Part shown: positions 6,980-8,528 of the stretch, piece after piece
Layout: every line of letters begins with the position of its first letter
How positions within the stretch are numbered: the stretch's first letter is position 1
Assembly (NCBI GenBank): GCA_012518325.1
Contig: JAAYSR010000141.1
Coordinates: 1-8,528 of the forward strand
Length of the DNA stretch: 8,528 bases
Origin: Bacillota bacterium
GTDB taxonomy: Bacteria > Bacillota > Limnochordia > Darwinibacteriales > Darwinibacteriaceae
Reading direction: 5' to 3'
Position numbers and translations under genes: made by a program
The notes under the pieces: generated by a model
Told to the model about the DNA's origin: nothing
Database searches by the model: none
The model's input: the letters and a program-made list of their open reading frames with translations, nothing else

Positions 6980-6985
6980 AAGGAG
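6980..6985 (+). promoter_or_regulatory. rocD ribosome binding site that decides a GTG start
   Basis: AAGGAG abuts the in-frame ATG at 6986 with no spacer but lies 9 nt from the GTG at 6995. The GTG is therefore the likelier start. Confidence 0.7.
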
Positions 6986-6994
6986 ATGATTTCT

Positions 6995-8194
6995 GTGGCT
7001 CGGACCGATGAGTTCATCAGAGATGTCGAACTCTACAGTGCAAACAACTATTTTCCCCTGCCCATAGTCATCGAAAAGGGCGAAGGGGTTTGGGTCTATG
7101 ATGTGGAAGGCAGGAAGTATCTGGATATGCTGTCTGCCTACTCCGCCCTCAACCAGGGACACAGGCATCCGAAGATCATCGGGGCGCTGCTGGAGCAGGC
7201 GGGCAAAGTGACACTGACCTCCAGGGCTTTTCATAATGAGACCATGGGAGCCTTCCTGAAAAAGCTCTGCCAGATGACGGGCTATGAGAAGGCTTTGCCC
7301 ATGAACACAGGGGCAGAGGCGGTGGAGACTGCTATTAAAGCTGCCCGCAAGTGGGGTTTGCTCAAGAAGGGCGTCCCTGAAAACCAGGGCGAGATCATCG
7401 TATGCGAAAACAACTTCCACGGCCGTACCGTGACGATCGTCAGCTTTTCCACTGAGGAGCAGTATCGCTACGGCTTCGGACCCTTTACGCCGGGCTTTAC
7501 GGCGGTGCCCTTCGGCGATGCCGATGCTTTGGAGCAGGCCATTACGGAAAACACTGTGGCGATTTTGGCTGAGCCGATTCAGGGAGAAGGCGGAGTATTG
7601 GTTCCTCCCGAGGGCTACCTGGCGAAAATGCGGGAGCTGGCTTCCCGTCACAATGTCCTGATGATGCTGGACGAGATTCAAACCGGACTGGGACGGACTG
7701 GAAGGCTCTTTGCCTACGAGTATGACGACGCCAAGCCGGATGTGCTGATTCTAGGCAAAGCACTGGGAGGCGGCGTCTACCCAGTTTCGGCCATGCTGTC
7801 CAGTGCCGATGTCATGGATGTCTTTGGGCCTGGGGACCACGGGTCCACCTTTGGGGGCAACCCCTTGGGCTGTGCGGCGGGCATGGCCGCCCTCCAGGTT
7901 ATTGAAGAAGAAAGCCTGGTGGAAAGGGCCTTTACCCTGGGCAAGTACTTCAGGGAAGAACTTGAGAAAATCCAAAGTCCCTATGTTCAGGAAGTGAGAG
8001 GCAAGGGGCTTCTGATCGGTGTGGAAATCAAGAAGGAACACGGCACCGCCAGGCCTTTCTGCGAGCGCCTGATGAAGCTGGGCCTTCTCTGTAAGGAAAC
8101 CCATGACTACACCATCCGCTTTGCCCCTCCGCTGACCATCACCAAGGATGAAATTGACTGGTCGCTGGAGAAAATCGCCCAGGTCCTTACCTGA
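6995..8194 (+). CDS. rocD: Ornithine aminotransferase (ornithine--oxo-acid transaminase)
   Basis: PLP enzyme converting L-ornithine and 2-oxoglutarate to glutamate-5-semialdehyde and glutamate, linking arginine/ornithine catabolism to proline and glutamate. From the GTG at 6995 it is 399 residues, the normal RocD length. From memory it aligns closely with the Bacillus subtilis enzyme throughout: SANNYFPLPIV, DMLSAYSALNQGHRHPKII, LTSRAFHNE, MNTGAEAVETAIKAAR, NFHGRT, EPIQGEGG, LDEIQTGLGRTG and GSTFGGNPLGCA. Asp226 (in LDEIQTG) contacts the pyridine nitrogen and Lys255 (in ILGKALGGG) forms the PLP Schiff base. The C-terminus keeps GLLCKETHDYTIRFAPPL. It is cotranscribed with the cDPGS-family gene. 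Its last 8 bp overlap the convergent transporter gene, and its terminator lies inside that gene. Other class-III aminotransferases are similar, but these motifs make RocD very likely. Confidence 0.96.
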   Translation: MARTDEFIRDVELYSANNYFPLPIVIEKGEGVWVYDVEGRKYLDMLSAYSALNQGHRHPKIIGALLEQAGKVTLTSRAFHNETMGAFLKKLCQMTGYEKALPMNTGAEAVETAIKAARKWGLLKKGVPENQGEIIVCENNFHGRTVTIVSFSTEEQYRYGFGPFTPGFTAVPFGDADALEQAITENTVAILAEPIQGEGGVLVPPEGYLAKMRELASRHNVLMMLDEIQTGLGRTGRLFAYEYDDAKPDVLILGKALGGGVYPVSAMLSSADVMDVFGPGDHGSTFGGNPLGCAAGMAALQVIEEESLVERAFTLGKYFREELEKIQSPYVQEVRGKGLLIGVEIKKEHGTARPFCERLMKLGLLCKETHDYTIRFAPPLTITKDEIDWSLEKIAQVLT

Positions 8195-8528
8195 GGAAGA
8201 GTATAATAACGCCTATGATGGAAATGAGTGCTCCCAAGATCTCTTTCGGGAGCACTTTTTCTTTGAAAACGCCCACAGAAAAGGGGATAATCAATATTGG
8301 AGAGAGGGAAGTCAGGGAAGAGACAATGCCCGAGGGGGCGTGCTGCAGCGCAGCCAGGGACAGAGTAACCCCGATAAAGGGGCCAAGAACTGCGCCGACG
8401 GCAATGCTGCCCAATGCTTTTCTGTCCTTAAAGGCAGCCCTGATTTCCGGCCATTTCTTCCTGAGGGTAATTAACACGGTAAAGGATATGAAGGCTGCTA
8501 TAATCCTGATTTGGGTGGCTGCCAGGGG
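8187..8528 (-). CDS. EamA/DMT-family transporter, C-terminal part (5' end beyond window)
   Basis: The last 113 residues of a drug/metabolite-superfamily inner-membrane transporter; the frame stays open to base 8528, so the start lies outside. The GTG at 8477 is internal, because the frame upstream of it encodes a further hydrophobic stretch (AATQIRIIAAFISFTVLIT). The visible part has about four hydrophobic segments. It includes the typical second EamA repeat ending: GPFIGVTLSLAALQHAPSGI, SLSPILIIPFSVGVFKEKVL and ILGALISIIGVIILFL. Such proteins export or import amino acids, nucleotide-type metabolites or drugs; no substrate can be inferred. The TAA stop at 8187-8189 falls within the last codons of rocD on the opposite strand, giving an 8-bp convergent overlap. 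The coding strand also contains the rocD terminator hairpin. Confidence 0.88.
   Translation of the reverse strand, partial: PLAATQIRIIAAFISFTVLITLRKKWPEIRAAFKDRKALGSIAVGAVLGPFIGVTLSLAALQHAPSGIVSSLTSLSPILIIPFSVGVFKEKVLPKEILGALISIIGVIILFLR
8227..8260 (+). terminator. Rho-independent terminator of rocD, embedded in the opposing transporter gene
   Basis: Perfect 9-bp stem AGTGCTCCC (8227-8235) with GGGAGCACT (8248-8256), a 12-nt loop, and a T run (8256-8260) followed by CTTT. It lies 32 bp past the rocD stop. On the minus strand the hairpin is not followed by a T-tract (CATTTCC), so it is directional for rocD. The same bases encode the VFKEKVLPKEILGALIS part of the transporter. Confidence 0.8.

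Noticed and set aside
6266..7681. Long minus-strand open frame of 471 codons across the cDPGS-family gene and rocD
   Set aside because: It is antisense to two firmly identified genes with family-wide motifs, its translation resembles no protein I know, and it crosses their intergenic junction. It is a by-product of the codon bias of the real genes.
8148..8474. Plus-strand open frame of 108 codons past the end of rocD
   Set aside because: It overlaps the EamA/DMT transporter on the other strand, which has clear membrane segments and family features. The plus-strand translation is low-complexity polar sequence with no family resemblance and runs through the rocD terminator.

Overview
The window looks like chromosomal DNA of a Gram-positive, Clostridia-like member of the Bacillota. 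This is an inference from strong AGGAGG-type ribosome binding sites, TRTGN extended -10 promoters, moderate GC content, and proteins that resemble Bacillota families (RocD most clearly). I cannot name a genus. It reads as ordinary housekeeping metabolism with tight operons. I see no insertion sequence, phage gene, CRISPR array, rRNA or tRNA.

Layout, left to right. (1) Bases 1-1794, plus strand: the 3' part of a ribose-type (RbsC-like) sugar ABC permease, then a complete Gfo/Idh/MocA-family dehydrogenase 15 bp later. This is the tail of a carbohydrate or polyol uptake and oxidation operon. (2) Bases 1807-1845: a strong hairpin between convergent genes, probably a shared terminator. (3) Bases 1864-4056, minus strand: serA (short phosphoglycerate dehydrogenase, no ACT domain) followed by a DUF1015 gene. 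(4) Bases 4057-4251: a divergent control region with an extended -10 promoter facing each way and a GTTAA palindrome. (5) Bases 4252-5334, plus strand: serC, closed by a terminator at 5354-5390. (6) Bases 5391-5635: a promoter and a leader of about 190 nt with unexplained structure. (7) Bases 5636-8194, plus strand: a cyclic 2,3-diphosphoglycerate synthetase-family P-loop protein in an operon with rocD (ornithine aminotransferase). (8) Bases 8187-8528, minus strand: the C-terminal part of an EamA/DMT-family transporter, convergent with and overlapping rocD.

How the genes fit together: SerA oxidises 3-phosphoglycerate and SerC transaminates the product to O-phosphoserine. No phosphoserine phosphatase is present here, and the DUF1015 protein sits where a third serine-pathway function might be expected. 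The next operon pairs a protein related to an enzyme that cyclises 2,3-diphosphoglycerate with ornithine catabolism. That combination, the DUF1015 protein, and the leader at 5442-5635 are the parts most worth following up. I do not see a clearly new multi-gene defence or mobile system.
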